64,000 nucleotides of DNA from CAKZQX01 sp034437035 (GCA_034437035.1 DAOTUI010000283.1:1-64000); one strand, 5' to 3'; numbered from the stretch's first letter, positions 26,199 to 35,165 are shown. Notes: generated by a model not told the origin, from the letters alone. Translations and numbers: made by a program.

Positions 26199-26924
26199 AT
26201 GGAGGAGACCGCCGAAACATACGATGCTTCGCGCTACGAGCGGCCATCGGTTACGGTGGACGTGGTGATCTTTACGGTTATCAACGGCGAACTGCATGTG
26301 CTGATGGTGCAGCGGCGGCGCTGGCCCTACGAGGGCTATTGGGCAGTGCCCGGCGGCTTTATCAACATGGATGAATCGCTGGAGCAGGCCGCGCGCCGTG
26401 AACTGGAGGAGGAAACCGGCGTGCGTAATGTCTACCTGGAGCAACTCTACACGTTTGGCAATCCCCAGCGCGATCCGCGCACGCGGGTTATCAGCGTCGC
26501 CTATATTGCTATTGTCCGCGCCGATGTGCAGGAGCTGCATGTGAGTGACGAGAGCAGCGATGTACGCTGGTTCCCGGTACGCGCGCTCCCGGAAAAGCCG
26601 GCATTTGATCATGAAGAGATCCTGAACTATGCCCTCTCGCGCCTGCGTTCCAAACTCGAGTATACTACACTGGCATTTCAACTGCTGCCGGAGGTGTTCA
26701 GTATCCTGGAGTTGAAGCATATCTACGAGCAGATCCTGGGCGAGTCGCTGGACAAGGGGAACTTCTACCGGAAGATCAAAGAGGCCGGCATCCTGGAAGA
26801 GACGAGCATGGTGCGTGAGGGACGCGGACGGCCAACGCGGTTGTGGCGCTTCAAGCGTGATCGGGGAGACAAGCAGTTTGTGTTCCGCTGGCGTGAGGAT
26901 CGTCTCGACGATGAAAATGGATGA
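26199..26924 (+). CDS. nrtR: NrtR, Nudix-related transcriptional regulator of NAD metabolism
   Basis: 241 residues. The N-terminal Nudix-like domain (about 20-150: TVDVVIFTVINGELHVLMVQ, GGFINMDESLEQAARRELEE) binds ADP-ribose-type ligands. The C-terminal winged helix (about 155-230: LLPEVFSILELKHIYEQILG, FYRKIKEAGILEETSM) binds DNA. NrtR proteins repress NAD biosynthesis or salvage genes and release DNA on binding ADP-ribose. The Nudix box here keeps the REL-EE core, so catalysis is not excluded. AAGGAG precedes the ATG, and a clear promoter with overlapping palindrome lies upstream. pncA follows 219 bp downstream. Confidence 0.9.
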   Translation: MEETAETYDASRYERPSVTVDVVIFTVINGELHVLMVQRRRWPYEGYWAVPGGFINMDESLEQAARRELEEETGVRNVYLEQLYTFGNPQRDPRTRVISVAYIAIVRADVQELHVSDESSDVRWFPVRALPEKPAFDHEEILNYALSRLRSKLEYTTLAFQLLPEVFSILELKHIYEQILGESLDKGNFYRKIKEAGILEETSMVREGRGRPTRLWRFKRDRGDKQFVFRWREDRLDDENG

Positions 26925-26984
26925 TGAACCTGGTAGGGGGCGAAAGATTTTTTGCCCCTTCCGGGTTCGCAGGTTCACACCAAC

Positions 26985-27085
26985 CGTCTAGGGACGGTAA
27001 ACGGAACAGGACATGCTGCCGCAGGTACAGTGTGCCGCTATCGAAGTTAAACGTCCGGGTTGCGCGCCCACTGCGTAACGGATAT
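26985..27085. mobile_element. R1 MITE relic, copy N
   Basis: Decayed copy between nrtR and pncA. CATGCTGCCGCAGG, then AAACGTCCGGGTTG, then CACTGCGTAAC correspond in order to the right half of R1. The left half and central stem are gone. Confidence 0.6.
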
Positions 27086-27143
27086 CGGTAAAGGTCCGTG
27101 TTTCTGGATGAAGTGTTCTGAATACACAAAGGAGTGTGGTGTT

Positions 27144-27860
27144 ATGTCTGGTAAAATCAATCTGCTTGATCAGTCGCGGCCCTTCCTGGCCTACCTGAGT
27201 GACTGGTACGACAATCTGCCCGAAGTTGCGTTTGCCGACGTTGTCGCCGGGCAGCCGGAGCAGGTAGCGCTCTTCTCGGTGGATATGATTAATGGGTTTT
27301 GCAAAGAGGGACCGCTGGCGGGTGAGCGCGTGGGCGCGCTGATCGAGCCGGTCGTCACGCTGTTCCGGCAGGCACACGATCTGGGGGTGCGCGCATTTCT
27401 GCTGGCCCAGGATAGTCATGATCCCGATACGCCTGAGTTTGCCGCCTACCCGGCCCACTGTGTCGCCGGGACATTCGAGAGTCAGGCGGTTGCCGAGATC
27501 CAGGAACTGCCATTTGTTAATGAGATGACAACCATCACCAAAAACTCGTTGAGCGCCGATATCGGTACCGAACTGGGGAACTGGATCAGCGAACGGCCCC
27601 AACTCAGCACCTTTGTGATCGTCGGCGACTGTACCGATCTCTGCGTCTACAGCGCGGCCATGCATCTGCGACTCTATGCCAATGCGCACAATCTGCAGCG
27701 CCGGGTGATTGTTCCGGCGGGTGCGGTAGATACCTTCGACACGCCGGTCAGCGTGGCGCGCGATCAGGACATCAAGGCCCACCCCGGCGATCTGCACCAT
27801 GTCCTCTTCCTGCATCATATGGCAATGAATGGAGTTGAAGTGGTTGCGCACCTGACTTGA
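27144..27860 (+). CDS. pncA: Isochorismatase-family protein, probable nicotinamidase
   Basis: 238 residues from ATG 27144, preceded by AAAGGAG. Cysteine-hydrolase fold with the catalytic Asp in LFSVDMINGFCKEG, metal-type Asp/His in LAQDSHDPDTPEF, Lys in TITKNSLSADIG, and nucleophile Cys in VIVGDCTDLCVYSAA. Nicotinamidase deaminates nicotinamide to nicotinate for NAD salvage. The assignment within the isochorismatase superfamily is supported by the adjacent nrtR, whose known targets include NAD salvage genes. No second copy of the palindromic operator lies before pncA, so co-transcription with nrtR is possible. Confidence 0.82.
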   Translation: MSGKINLLDQSRPFLAYLSDWYDNLPEVAFADVVAGQPEQVALFSVDMINGFCKEGPLAGERVGALIEPVVTLFRQAHDLGVRAFLLAQDSHDPDTPEFAAYPAHCVAGTFESQAVAEIQELPFVNEMTTITKNSLSADIGTELGNWISERPQLSTFVIVGDCTDLCVYSAAMHLRLYANAHNLQRRVIVPAGAVDTFDTPVSVARDQDIKAHPGDLHHVLFLHHMAMNGVEVVAHLT

Positions 27861-27886
27861 TAGCGGGTAGCAGAGTGGGGCAGTGG

Positions 27887-27925
27887 ACCGGCTGCGGACG
27901 CGCAGAAGTGCGTCCCTACAGAAAA
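27887..27925 (-). repeat. R2 repeat, partial copy 3
   Basis: The reverse complement reads GTAGGGACGCACTTCTGCGC then GTCCGCAG, matching the hairpin core of R2 copies 1 and 2. The rest of the element is absent or diverged. Confidence 0.55.
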
Positions 27926-27963
27926 AATTCTATACTGCGTAGAGGGTAGGCATTCCGCTCCGT

Positions 27964-27993
27964 TTGACGGAGATGCCGTTATTCTGCTACAAT
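27964..27993 (+). promoter_or_regulatory. accB promoter (sigma70 type)
   Basis: TTGACG (27964-27969), an 18-nt spacer, TACAAT (27988-27993), 50 bp before the accB ATG. Confidence 0.7.
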
Positions 27994-28042
27994 CGCGCGG
28001 TGGTAGTAGTGGCTTTCACAATAGGAACAAGATGGTTACGAT

Positions 28043-28627
28043 ATGAGTGAAGCAACGCCAGAAACGCTCGAAGGGCAGACCGACGAGTTTGGAATCGAAG
28101 CCGTGCGCGAGCTGCTCCAGATGATTGAGCAGACCGATATTACCGAACTGCTGATCGAGCGCGGTACATCGAAGCTGCACGTGAAACGCGGTAATGCCGC
28201 GCCGCATGCGCCGCATGCGCCGATGTCTACACTTCCGCTGGCACTGAGTGTGCCGCCGATGCATCATGCGCCCGGTATGCCGCATGTACCGCACCACGCG
28301 CCCTATGCGCCGCCGCCGGCCCAGTCCGCGCCACCCTATGCGACGGCCCACTCCGAAGTTGCCTCCGAGGAATCGGAAATCGCTGAAGGTGAAATGGTTA
28401 CGTCGCCGATGGTTGGTACCTTCTATGCTTCACCCTCGCCCAAGGATCCACCTTTTGTGAGTGAGGGCGACGAAGTGCATGCCGGTGACACGGTGGGCAT
28501 CGTCGAGGCAATGAAGATGATGAACGAGATTGAGACGGAAATTACCGGAAAGGTTGTACAGATTCTGGTGCAAAGTGAGCAGCCGGTTGAGTATGGCCAG
28601 CCGCTGATGGTGATTGCCCCGCATTAG
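28043..28627 (+). CDS. accB: Biotin carboxyl carrier protein of acetyl-CoA carboxylase
   Basis: 194 residues. The C-terminal biotinyl domain carries the biotin site EAMKMMNEIE (Lys in AMKM), preceded by VTSPMVGTFYASPSPKDPPF. The N-terminal segment (GIEAVRELLQMIEQTDITEL) is the usual helix. Between them is a His/Pro/Ala-rich linker (HAPHAP, HHAPGMPHVPHHAP), longer and more His-rich than common. It is the first gene of an apparent accB-xseA-xseB run, which is not the usual accB-accC pairing; accC is not in the window. Confidence 0.95.
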   Translation: MSEATPETLEGQTDEFGIEAVRELLQMIEQTDITELLIERGTSKLHVKRGNAAPHAPHAPMSTLPLALSVPPMHHAPGMPHVPHHAPYAPPPAQSAPPYATAHSEVASEESEIAEGEMVTSPMVGTFYASPSPKDPPFVSEGDEVHAGDTVGIVEAMKMMNEIETEITGKVVQILVQSEQPVEYGQPLMVIAPH

Positions 28628-28634
28628 CCGGTAG

Positions 28635-28692
28635 CCACAGATGATAAATGTGGGACGGTGTAGGCGTGTCGTCTATCATTTGTCGTCTGTGG
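28635..28692 (+). terminator. Long hairpin between accB and xseA
   Basis: 16-nt arms CCACAGATGATAAATG (28635-28650) and CATTTGTCGTCTGTGG (28677-28692) pair fully as RNA, with two G-U pairs. With no T-run it may act as an attenuator or processing site rather than a full stop. Confidence 0.55.
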
Positions 28693-28703
28693 TACACACA
28701 TCT

Positions 28704-29912
28704 ATGTATATTCTCACCGTCACTGAGATGAATACCTACCTCCGGGAGTTGCTTGACGCCGAGCCGGTGTTGAGTGATGTCTGGGTTGAGGGTGAAATCT
28801 CCAACTTTAAACGCCACACCTCGGGGCACTGTTATTTTAGCCTGAAAGAGGGCGATGCAGTGCTCAACGCAGTGATGTGGAAAAGCTATGCGCTACGCCT
28901 GGGTGAACTGCCCCACAACGGCGATGCGGTGCTGGCCCACGGCCGTGTCTCCTTCTATGAGGTGGGCGGGAAACTGCAACTCTATGTCGATACCCTGCGC
29001 GCCGCCGGGGTCGGCTTTCTGCATGCTCAGTTCGAGGAACTCAAGCAGCGCCTGGACGCCGAGGGGCTGTTTGATATCAGTCGTAAGCGTGCGCTGCCGC
29101 TGCTGCCGCGCCGGGTCGGAATTGTGACATCGGGCAAGGGGGCCGCGCTGCAGGATATGCTCAATGTGCTGGCCCGACGTTGTCCGCTGGTCGAAGTGCT
29201 GATCAGCCCCTGCCTGGTGCAGGGCGAGCAGGCTCCCGGCAGCATTGCCGCCGCGCTGCAGGCACTCTATGCAACCGATGTTGATCTGATCATTGTTGCA
29301 CGCGGTGGCGGCTCGATTGAAGACCTCTGGGCCTTTAACACAGAAGAAGTTGCCCGCGCGATCTTTGCCGGTTCGGTTCCGCTGATTACCGGCATTGGGC
29401 ACGAAACCGATACCACCATCGCCGACTATGTGGCAGACCTACGTGCGCCCACGCCGTCAGCCGCAGCGGAACTGGCCGTCCCGGAGCAGACCGAACTGCG
29501 CCTCTCCCTGGCAGCCCTGCATCGGCAACTGGATGCCGCATTTGCTCTCAGTATTGACACGCGCCGCCGGCAACTGGCCGCGGCCCACGACCGGCTGCGG
29601 CAGCATAACCCGGCCATCCGCCTGCCCCACGCGCGCCAGCAAGTCGATGATCTGCTGCGGCGGGCCGAGGCGCAGTTGCAGTATGGCCTGACGCTCCGGC
29701 AGACACAGTTGCAGGGTCTCCAGGCCCAACTGTCTGCGCTGAGTCCTCGGGCAACCCTGGAACGGGGATATGCAGTTGTCCGACAGGCAACCAATGGTAC
29801 CGTTGTCACCCAGTCCACCCAGGTAGGTTCCGGTGAGACTCTCGTAATCACGTTGAAGTCCGGCAAACTGGTAGCAGATGTTGTAGAATCACAGGCAGAA
29901 GAGTCGGCCTAA
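28704..29912 (+). CDS. xseA: Exodeoxyribonuclease VII large subunit
   Basis: 402 residues from ATG 28704 (MYILTVTEMNTYLRELL); the frame also runs upstream to 28641 through the hairpin. The N-terminal OB fold includes VWVEGEISNFKRHTSGHCYF. The catalytic core has LPRRVGIVTSGKGAALQDML, IIVARGGGSIEDLWAFN and ITGIGHETDTTIADYVADLR. The C-terminal coiled coil contacts XseB. ExoVII degrades single-stranded DNA from both ends in repair. The small subunit follows after 38 bp. Confidence 0.95.
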   Translation: MYILTVTEMNTYLRELLDAEPVLSDVWVEGEISNFKRHTSGHCYFSLKEGDAVLNAVMWKSYALRLGELPHNGDAVLAHGRVSFYEVGGKLQLYVDTLRAAGVGFLHAQFEELKQRLDAEGLFDISRKRALPLLPRRVGIVTSGKGAALQDMLNVLARRCPLVEVLISPCLVQGEQAPGSIAAALQALYATDVDLIIVARGGGSIEDLWAFNTEEVARAIFAGSVPLITGIGHETDTTIADYVADLRAPTPSAAAELAVPEQTELRLSLAALHRQLDAAFALSIDTRRRQLAAAHDRLRQHNPAIRLPHARQQVDDLLRRAEAQLQYGLTLRQTQLQGLQAQLSALSPRATLERGYAVVRQATNGTVVTQSTQVGSGETLVITLKSGKLVADVVESQAEESA

Positions 29913-29950
29913 TCCTGTAGCATCCGCTCTATCACGACAAGGAACCCGCT

Positions 29951-30166
29951 ATGTCAGAGAACACACCCGTTGCAACCTACGAAACGCTCTATCAACAGCT
30001 TCAGGATCTCGTCAACCGGCTGGAGGCCGGAACGCTGCCCCTGGAGGAGTCGCTGCAACTTTACGAGCAGGGTGTGCAACTGGCCACCGAATGCCAGCGT
30101 CTGCTCGACACCGCTGAACTACGTATTGAACAACTTCAGGTCGGCATGGGAGAGTCTGCCGACTAG
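29951..30166 (+). CDS. xseB: Exodeoxyribonuclease VII small subunit
   Basis: 71 residues, typical size. The helical hairpin YETLYQQLQDLVNRLEAG-TLPLEESLQLYEQG is the family signature. It binds the coiled coil of XseA in many copies. It sits 38 bp after xseA and 12 bp before the membrane-protein gene, so all three appear co-transcribed. Confidence 0.93.
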   Translation: MSENTPVATYETLYQQLQDLVNRLEAGTLPLEESLQLYEQGVQLATECQRLLDTAELRIEQLQVGMGESAD

Positions 30167-30178
30167 AAAGTGTAGGCT

Positions 30179-32200
30179 ATGGTCTCCGCCGAGTCTGTCC
30201 ACCGTTACCCACGCCTCCTCACCTGGTCGATTGAACTCTTCTGCACACTTATCGTACTACTGAGCAGCGTATACTTGGGCGCAGTGCTCCTCCGCTCAGC
30301 CTGGGATCTCTTTGGGGTAGATTATGCGCTGGCCGAGTGGGTACCATTCCTGCGCAACACGGTCGGCTGGATCAGCACTATCGCCGATCAACCTCGCTTC
30401 GATGAGTTTATCGCTCTGCTTCCCGCATTCACCTGGACGGCCCTGGCACTGCTGCTGGCGATTCTGCTGCGGAACGCCTTCCCCGTGGTGCGCACCAGTT
30501 CCCGTGGCATGCTGATTGAGTTTGGCGGCAACTGGCTGCCGATCCGTTGGGAAGATCTCCATACGATAAAAGTGACCAGTGATCTGTCGAATGAACGCTT
30601 TGTGTTGCTGGTGCAGCCGCGCAGCAAACAGCTTACCGGCTGGCATCTCTTCTACAGTCTGTTCTACTCGCTGGGGTTGCGGCCCGGCTTCCTGGTTACG
30701 TCACATATCAGCGACTTTGAGAAGCTGGTGAAGACCACACTTGATGAGAGCCGGAGTGTGGCGCAGGCAAAAGACAATGTTCAGCCCGTCAATTTCAATG
30801 AGGAGGCACAGTCACCCCTTTTTCGCATGCTGTTGAGCCCCGCTTCGTTCGTTAGTCGGCGTGGTCCCGGCGAAACTACAACCGAAAACGAGGAGGCGCT
30901 TGATGCCGCTCGCGCCGGCGGCGAACCCGTGCATGGAATCTATCCCGCACGGATTACGACGTTGATTAACTGGGGCGCGGTGCTGCTGGCGCTGCTGATG
31001 GTCTGGCACTATATCAGTTACTGGACCACATTCCTTGCGCTGGAGATTCCGGCACTGCGAGATGTTGGCTTCTTCCGGGGCGCGTTGACGCCGACAGCAC
31101 TGGCAGATCTGGCAAGTTACTATCCCGAACGGTCAATGCCACTCCTGGGCCAGGCAGGGCTGCCCAATCTCCCGGCTCCGCTCTGGCTGCTGGTTGCGGC
31201 CCATCTGATGGTGCTCTTTGTGCTGGGAGTTCTGGCGGTGTTGCGCAACCTGCTGCCACGCGTGGAAATCCGCCCCGAAGGGCTGGCGGTGCGCGTCATC
31301 GGCGGCTGGATTCCTACGCAAACGCGCTGGAAAATGATTCCCTGGAAACAGTTTGCGGCAATCAAGGCGACCGAGTTTTCCGAGGAGAGCCAGATTCTGC
31401 TGCTCCAGACCCGCACCGCAATTCTGCCCGCCAGTTACCGGGTCAACAGCCTGATCTACGACGGCAGCTTCAAAACTGGGCTGCTCGTCACTTCGGCTAT
31501 GAGTAACTTTGAGTACATTATGCAGCAGGTGCTGGTCGCCGTCTCGCAACTGGAAGATCTGCGCGAACAGGAGGCCGAGTCACGCGGCGTCCGTCCGCCC
31601 GATCCAGTGTTGCAGCAAGAAGCCCACTCCTGGCTGCTCTGGATGACATTTAAACCACGCTCGGCGGTCCAGGATCTGGTTGATGTTGTCTGTGCCGAAA
31701 CCAACCCAAGCCGGATGGAAACAGGCTGGCTGCGGCGGGCGGCCATGCCGATGTTCTGGGTTGCCCTGCTCCCGGTGTTGATCTTCCTGACCAATGGCCT
31801 GCTGTTGTCTGGTCACATACCCGGTATCGGGCTGCTTCTCGGCCTGCTGCTGCTCTGGTTTATCGGGATGTTGGAGTGGCCGCTGATCAGCCTGCTCGCC
31901 ATCCTGCTGGACGATGCGACCGGCGGCGGCGAAGAGGGCTATCGCGCGCTCTACGTCTATCCGACGACGCAACTCCCACGGGTGTTACCGCTTATCACCG
32001 GGCTGGTCTTGCTGGCGGTCGGATGGCCGGCCCTGGCAATCCTGGCCTGGATGGTGGCAATCGGCATGTCCGGGTGGCTCAGTGCAAATCTGTGGGACCG
32101 GCTCTATGGATGGAAGGGCAGCCAGCTTATCCTGGGCGGGTTGATGCCCGTAGTCTGGCAACTGCTGGTCTTGCTGATCTACGCACTGGTGCAGCGGTAG
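30179..32200 (+). CDS. Large membrane protein with two PH-like domains
   Basis: 673 residues, no family recognised. Hydrophobic helix pairs sit at about 15-40 and 85-105, again near 265-285 and 340-360, with a C-terminal cluster of about five helices from 520 on. Between the first two clusters and after the second lie two similar soluble repeats: FGGNWLPIRWEDLHTIKV...RPGFLVTSHISDFEKLV, and IGGWIPTQTRWKMIPWKQFA...KTGLLVTSAMSNFEYIM. Each resembles a bacterial PH-like sheet (GGNW/GGWI start, F/LVTS end), so the protein seems to be a tandem duplication of a TM-plus-PH unit. The xseB neighbour gives no functional clue. Confidence 0.7.
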   Translation: MVSAESVHRYPRLLTWSIELFCTLIVLLSSVYLGAVLLRSAWDLFGVDYALAEWVPFLRNTVGWISTIADQPRFDEFIALLPAFTWTALALLLAILLRNAFPVVRTSSRGMLIEFGGNWLPIRWEDLHTIKVTSDLSNERFVLLVQPRSKQLTGWHLFYSLFYSLGLRPGFLVTSHISDFEKLVKTTLDESRSVAQAKDNVQPVNFNEEAQSPLFRMLLSPASFVSRRGPGETTTENEEALDAARAGGEPVHGIYPARITTLINWGAVLLALLMVWHYISYWTTFLALEIPALRDVGFFRGALTPTALADLASYYPERSMPLLGQAGLPNLPAPLWLLVAAHLMVLFVLGVLAVLRNLLPRVEIRPEGLAVRVIGGWIPTQTRWKMIPWKQFAAIKATEFSEESQILLLQTRTAILPASYRVNSLIYDGSFKTGLLVTSAMSNFEYIMQQVLVAVSQLEDLREQEAESRGVRPPDPVLQQEAHSWLLWMTFKPRSAVQDLVDVVCAETNPSRMETGWLRRAAMPMFWVALLPVLIFLTNGLLLSGHIPGIGLLLGLLLLWFIGMLEWPLISLLAILLDDATGGGEEGYRALYVYPTTQLPRVLPLITGLVLLAVGWPALAILAWMVAIGMSGWLSANLWDRLYGWKGSQLILGGLMPVVWQLLVLLIYALVQR

Positions 32201-32219
32201 GCGCAATACCTTTCAAATA

Positions 32220-32415
32220 CACGAGTTACGCGGTTGAGATCCAGACCGGACGTTTGACCCAATGAAAGCCGGATTCGCCTGCGGCAGCATGGTACTTCTT
32301 TGTTCTTTTTCACGAAAAGTTGGCTCAAGGAGCCAACTTTTCGTGAAAAAGAATGGTTTGTTCCACCCTGCCGGAGGGGGTATCCTCTTTCAGGTAAGGA
32401 ACCTCGTAAGCTCAG
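32220..32415. mobile_element. R1 palindromic MITE, copy E
   Basis: A 196-bp element from CACGAGTTACGCGGTT (32220); the right end has drifted (CTCGTAAGCTCAG, ends 32415). The central stem is 24 bp perfect (32303-32326 / 32330-32353), loop AAG, core TTTTTCACGAAAAG. A subterminal CCGGACGTTTGACC block is present. No matching target repeat is seen; instead the element lies between perfect 15-bp inverted repeats AATACCTTTCAAATA (32205-32219) and its complement (32418-32432). Confidence 0.82.
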
Positions 32416-32498
32416 TATATTTGAAAGGTATTGGCGTTAGGCGCAGACGCGTCAGTACATGGTGCAACGGCCGGAATTGCTGACACCGATACGCGGTT

Positions 32499-32548
32499 AA
32501 CCTCCTGCAAATTTGATCCGAAATGGATGAACATGCAGGAGGTTTTTT
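32499..32548 (+). terminator. Rho-independent terminator
   Basis: 11-bp perfect stem AACCTCCTGCA (32499-32509) / TGCAGGAGGTT (32534-32544), followed by a run ending TTTTTT. It probably ends the accB-xseA-xseB-membrane protein unit, 300 bp past the last stop. Confidence 0.75.
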
Positions 32549-32675
32549 GCATGTTCAAAGACAACCTGGTTGATCCGCTGCCTTCCGCCTGCCACACTCA
32601 GACGCGCCCTTGCAGGTTGTGCGCAAACATCCTACAATATGTCGTAGAGTTGTGACGGCCAGGAGAGGGACGACC

Positions 32676-33239
32676 ATGCCGATCATCGTCAATCAAGTAG
32701 ATTCTGCACTCCTGCAGCAACGACCGCCGCGTCCGCTACCACCACTGCTGCTAATTAACCTGCTGGGTGAATATCTGATCGAGGTACCACTCAAAACCTA
32801 CATCGACTCCGTGGTAATTGGGAGCCTGGTTGGGGCGATTGCGCTGGCACTGCTGCATGTGGGGCCACTGCTCTGGATACTCCTCGGCCTGATTCTGCTG
32901 ACCCACCTGGCAACTGCGGCATGGAAACTGGGCAAACAGATCCGCGACGATATGGTGCTGCTCAAGTATGGCATTGTTGTACGCGCGCATGTCTTGCATC
33001 TGCGTCCACAGTACAATGAACAGGGCCAACCCGCCGGGGCGCTGCTGGACTGCGCCATTCCTACCCGCCGCCGCCGGACTTCGGTCAGCAGTGTCTGGCT
33101 GGCCGACACAACCGAGGCGACCCGCCTGGCAAAGCAGGGGCGGGTGCGGGTTATTTGCCTGGTGCGCGCACCCGGTACCTGGCGGCTCCTGGAGAGTACC
33201 GGCCCGGAGTTTCGCTATGGTCTGATCGAGGAGAATTGA
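32676..33239 (+). CDS. Small membrane protein, function unknown
   Basis: 187 residues from ATG 32676 (AGGAGAGGGA upstream). A Pro-rich N-terminus (QQRPPRPLPP) is followed by two hydrophobic helices (VVIGSLVGAIALALLHVGPL and LLWILLGLILLTHLATAAW) and a soluble C-terminal half (IVVRAHVLHLRPQYNEQGQP, VRVICLVRAPGTWRLLES). The latter may be a small beta domain. I recognise no family. Confidence 0.65.
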   Translation: MPIIVNQVDSALLQQRPPRPLPPLLLINLLGEYLIEVPLKTYIDSVVIGSLVGAIALALLHVGPLLWILLGLILLTHLATAAWKLGKQIRDDMVLLKYGIVVRAHVLHLRPQYNEQGQPAGALLDCAIPTRRRRTSVSSVWLADTTEATRLAKQGRVRVICLVRAPGTWRLLESTGPEFRYGLIEEN

Positions 33240-33295
33240 GCATTAGCGAGCGTACATGTACGCACGTTGCGCAATACGATCTGCCCTAACCTGAT

Positions 33296-33425
33296 ACCAG
33301 ACGAGGATGCGGTTTTCGCCTGCGGCAGCATGGTACTTTATTTCTTTCGCAAAAATTCGGGAAAGAAGATCACTGATCACTTCCACCCGGACGAAAGCAC
33401 AAACCGCCTTGCAGACCCGCTACCA
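33296..33425. mobile_element. R1 MITE relic, copy F
   Basis: TTCGCCTGCGGCAGCATGGT then ACTTT is intact, with a degraded centre (TTCTTTCGCAAAAATTCGGG) and no recognisable perfect stem. It fills most of the 33240-33440 gap. Confidence 0.6.
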
Positions 33426-33440
33426 CGTACGTCATTTCAT

Positions 33441-35126
33441 TCATCGTACCAGTTGCTGCGCCTCGCTTAACATCATCGTGTCGATCAGCAGTTCAACCGG
33501 GGCATGATCATCGGTGAAGGGCTGGAAGAGCGCATGGCGCGGCGTAAATTCGCGCACCGGCCCCTTGCCCTGCGTGAGCGCCCAATCCATCACCACCTGT
33601 AGCGCGGGCACCTCAATCTGCGCCGCATTCGCCGTAAAGTTTGCCACACCGTCACCCACCGGGCGATTCATCCCGACCAGGATCGTGCTTGCGCCGCTGG
33701 GCGTATCGATCATAAACACCTGCGGGAAGACCGCCAGCATAGTCGATCCCAGGGCATTGACCAGCCGATCATCACCACTCGGCGGTATCCCGGCATTGAC
33801 GACGGCCACGCCGTCCGGGGTGAGATGGGCCTTGACCTCGCGGAAGAACTCCAGCGTAGTCAGGTGAAACGGAATGTAGGGCTGATGGTAGGCATCCATC
33901 CCGATCAGATCGTAGGTCTGATCGGTTGTCTCCAACCAGTAGCGCGCATCCTGCGTATGCACAGCATAGTTGGGATAGGCCGGACTTCCCGCCTCCAGGT
34001 CAAAATACTCTCGCCCCAGTTGCGTGATGCGCGGGTCAATCTCAACGCCATCGACGCGCGACTCTGCGCCATAGATCGCCAGGAACTGCTTGGGAATAGT
34101 ACCCGCCGCCGAGCCAAGCAGCGCCATACTGCTCACCGACCCCGGATCACGCTGGGGATAGAAATAGGGCGCAACCACGAAATAGTCCCACGGTCCCCCG
34201 CCGGTCAGCAGATCAACCGGATCGTCGGTCTCCCGGTAGCGTGTGCGGTAGGAGGAGTGGATCGCCTGGCCCTCGTTGAGCAGCAGGTTGATCCGCCGGT
34301 CCAGGCTGCCATCGCTGAAGGTGATACGCTGCTCGGCAACCTGAATATAGTTGTAGCGCGACTCGGTCTCGAAGAGCAGCGTGCAACGGTAGCAGTCAGC
34401 CGACTTGATTTGCTCCGTGGTCAGAAGCGTGTAGGCCGCCAGCCCCATCACAATCAGCAGCATCAGGCCATAACGCAGATCGCGCAGCCCGATAATCCCC
34501 AGGATCAGCAGAAACCCGGCGAAGAGGTAGACCGTGCGTTCCGTGCCAATCGTGGGAATAAGCACCAGCACCGTCAAAAATGTACCGACAATTGAGCCCA
34601 GCGTGGAGAGCGCCGAGATTGAGCCGGCCGTGCGACCCGCCGCTTCAATACCCTCAGACATCCGATGGATCTGGAGGCGCACCGCAAAGGGGCCAACCAT
34701 CGCCATCAGGATCACCGGAGCGGCAAATAGCAAGATCACGGCAATCAGCGCGGCGATAAAGCCACCTGCCGCAATGCTGCTGAGTGACTGCTGCGCCAGG
34801 CGTAAGATGGGCCGGGCCAGCAGAGGGATAAAACCGCAGAGCAACCCGGCCCAGGCAATCAGCCGGTAGAGCACCCGCTCATCGGGGTTCCGGTCGGCCA
34901 GCAACCCACCCAGCCGATAGCCAATCGCCAGGTAGACCAGCGTCATCCCGATAACCACCGCCCAAATCGGCTGCGAGGTACCAAAAAAAGGAGCGAGCAG
35001 CCGGGGCATCACCATCTCAACGCCGAGCGTGCCAATGCCTGCCAGGAAGACAACCAGTAACAGGAAGACATTCGACTCGGTCCTGGTTGTTTTTTTTGTT
35101 GATTTTACTGTCGAAGTTTGTGCCAT
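33441..35126 (-). CDS. Fused transporter-like / spermidine synthase-like protein
   Basis: 561 residues. The N-terminal half has about eight hydrophobic helices of the spermine/spermidine synthase-fused transporter type (FLLLVVFLAGIGTLGVEMVM, MVGPFAVRLQIHR). The C-terminal half is a polyamine-synthase-like SAM fold with LLGSAAGTIPKQFLA, GVEIDPRITQLGREYF, TQDARYWLETTDQTYDLIGM and DAYHQPYIPFHLTTLEFF. The Asp in MDAYHQPYIP fits the catalytic region. Such fusions are common in Chloroflexota and may make membrane-localised polyamine derivatives; the substrate is unknown. Translation ends next to R1 relic F. Confidence 0.83.
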   Translation of the reverse strand: MAQTSTVKSTKKTTRTESNVFLLLVVFLAGIGTLGVEMVMPRLLAPFFGTSQPIWAVVIGMTLVYLAIGYRLGGLLADRNPDERVLYRLIAWAGLLCGFIPLLARPILRLAQQSLSSIAAGGFIAALIAVILLFAAPVILMAMVGPFAVRLQIHRMSEGIEAAGRTAGSISALSTLGSIVGTFLTVLVLIPTIGTERTVYLFAGFLLILGIIGLRDLRYGLMLLIVMGLAAYTLLTTEQIKSADCYRCTLLFETESRYNYIQVAEQRITFSDGSLDRRINLLLNEGQAIHSSYRTRYRETDDPVDLLTGGGPWDYFVVAPYFYPQRDPGSVSSMALLGSAAGTIPKQFLAIYGAESRVDGVEIDPRITQLGREYFDLEAGSPAYPNYAVHTQDARYWLETTDQTYDLIGMDAYHQPYIPFHLTTLEFFREVKAHLTPDGVAVVNAGIPPSGDDRLVNALGSTMLAVFPQVFMIDTPSGASTILVGMNRPVGDGVANFTANAAQIEVPALQVVMDWALTQGKGPVREFTPRHALFQPFTDDHAPVELLIDTMMLSEAQQLVR

Positions 35127-35165
35127 ATTTCTTATACCGATGGTCTGTTAACGCAGTTGGAATTT

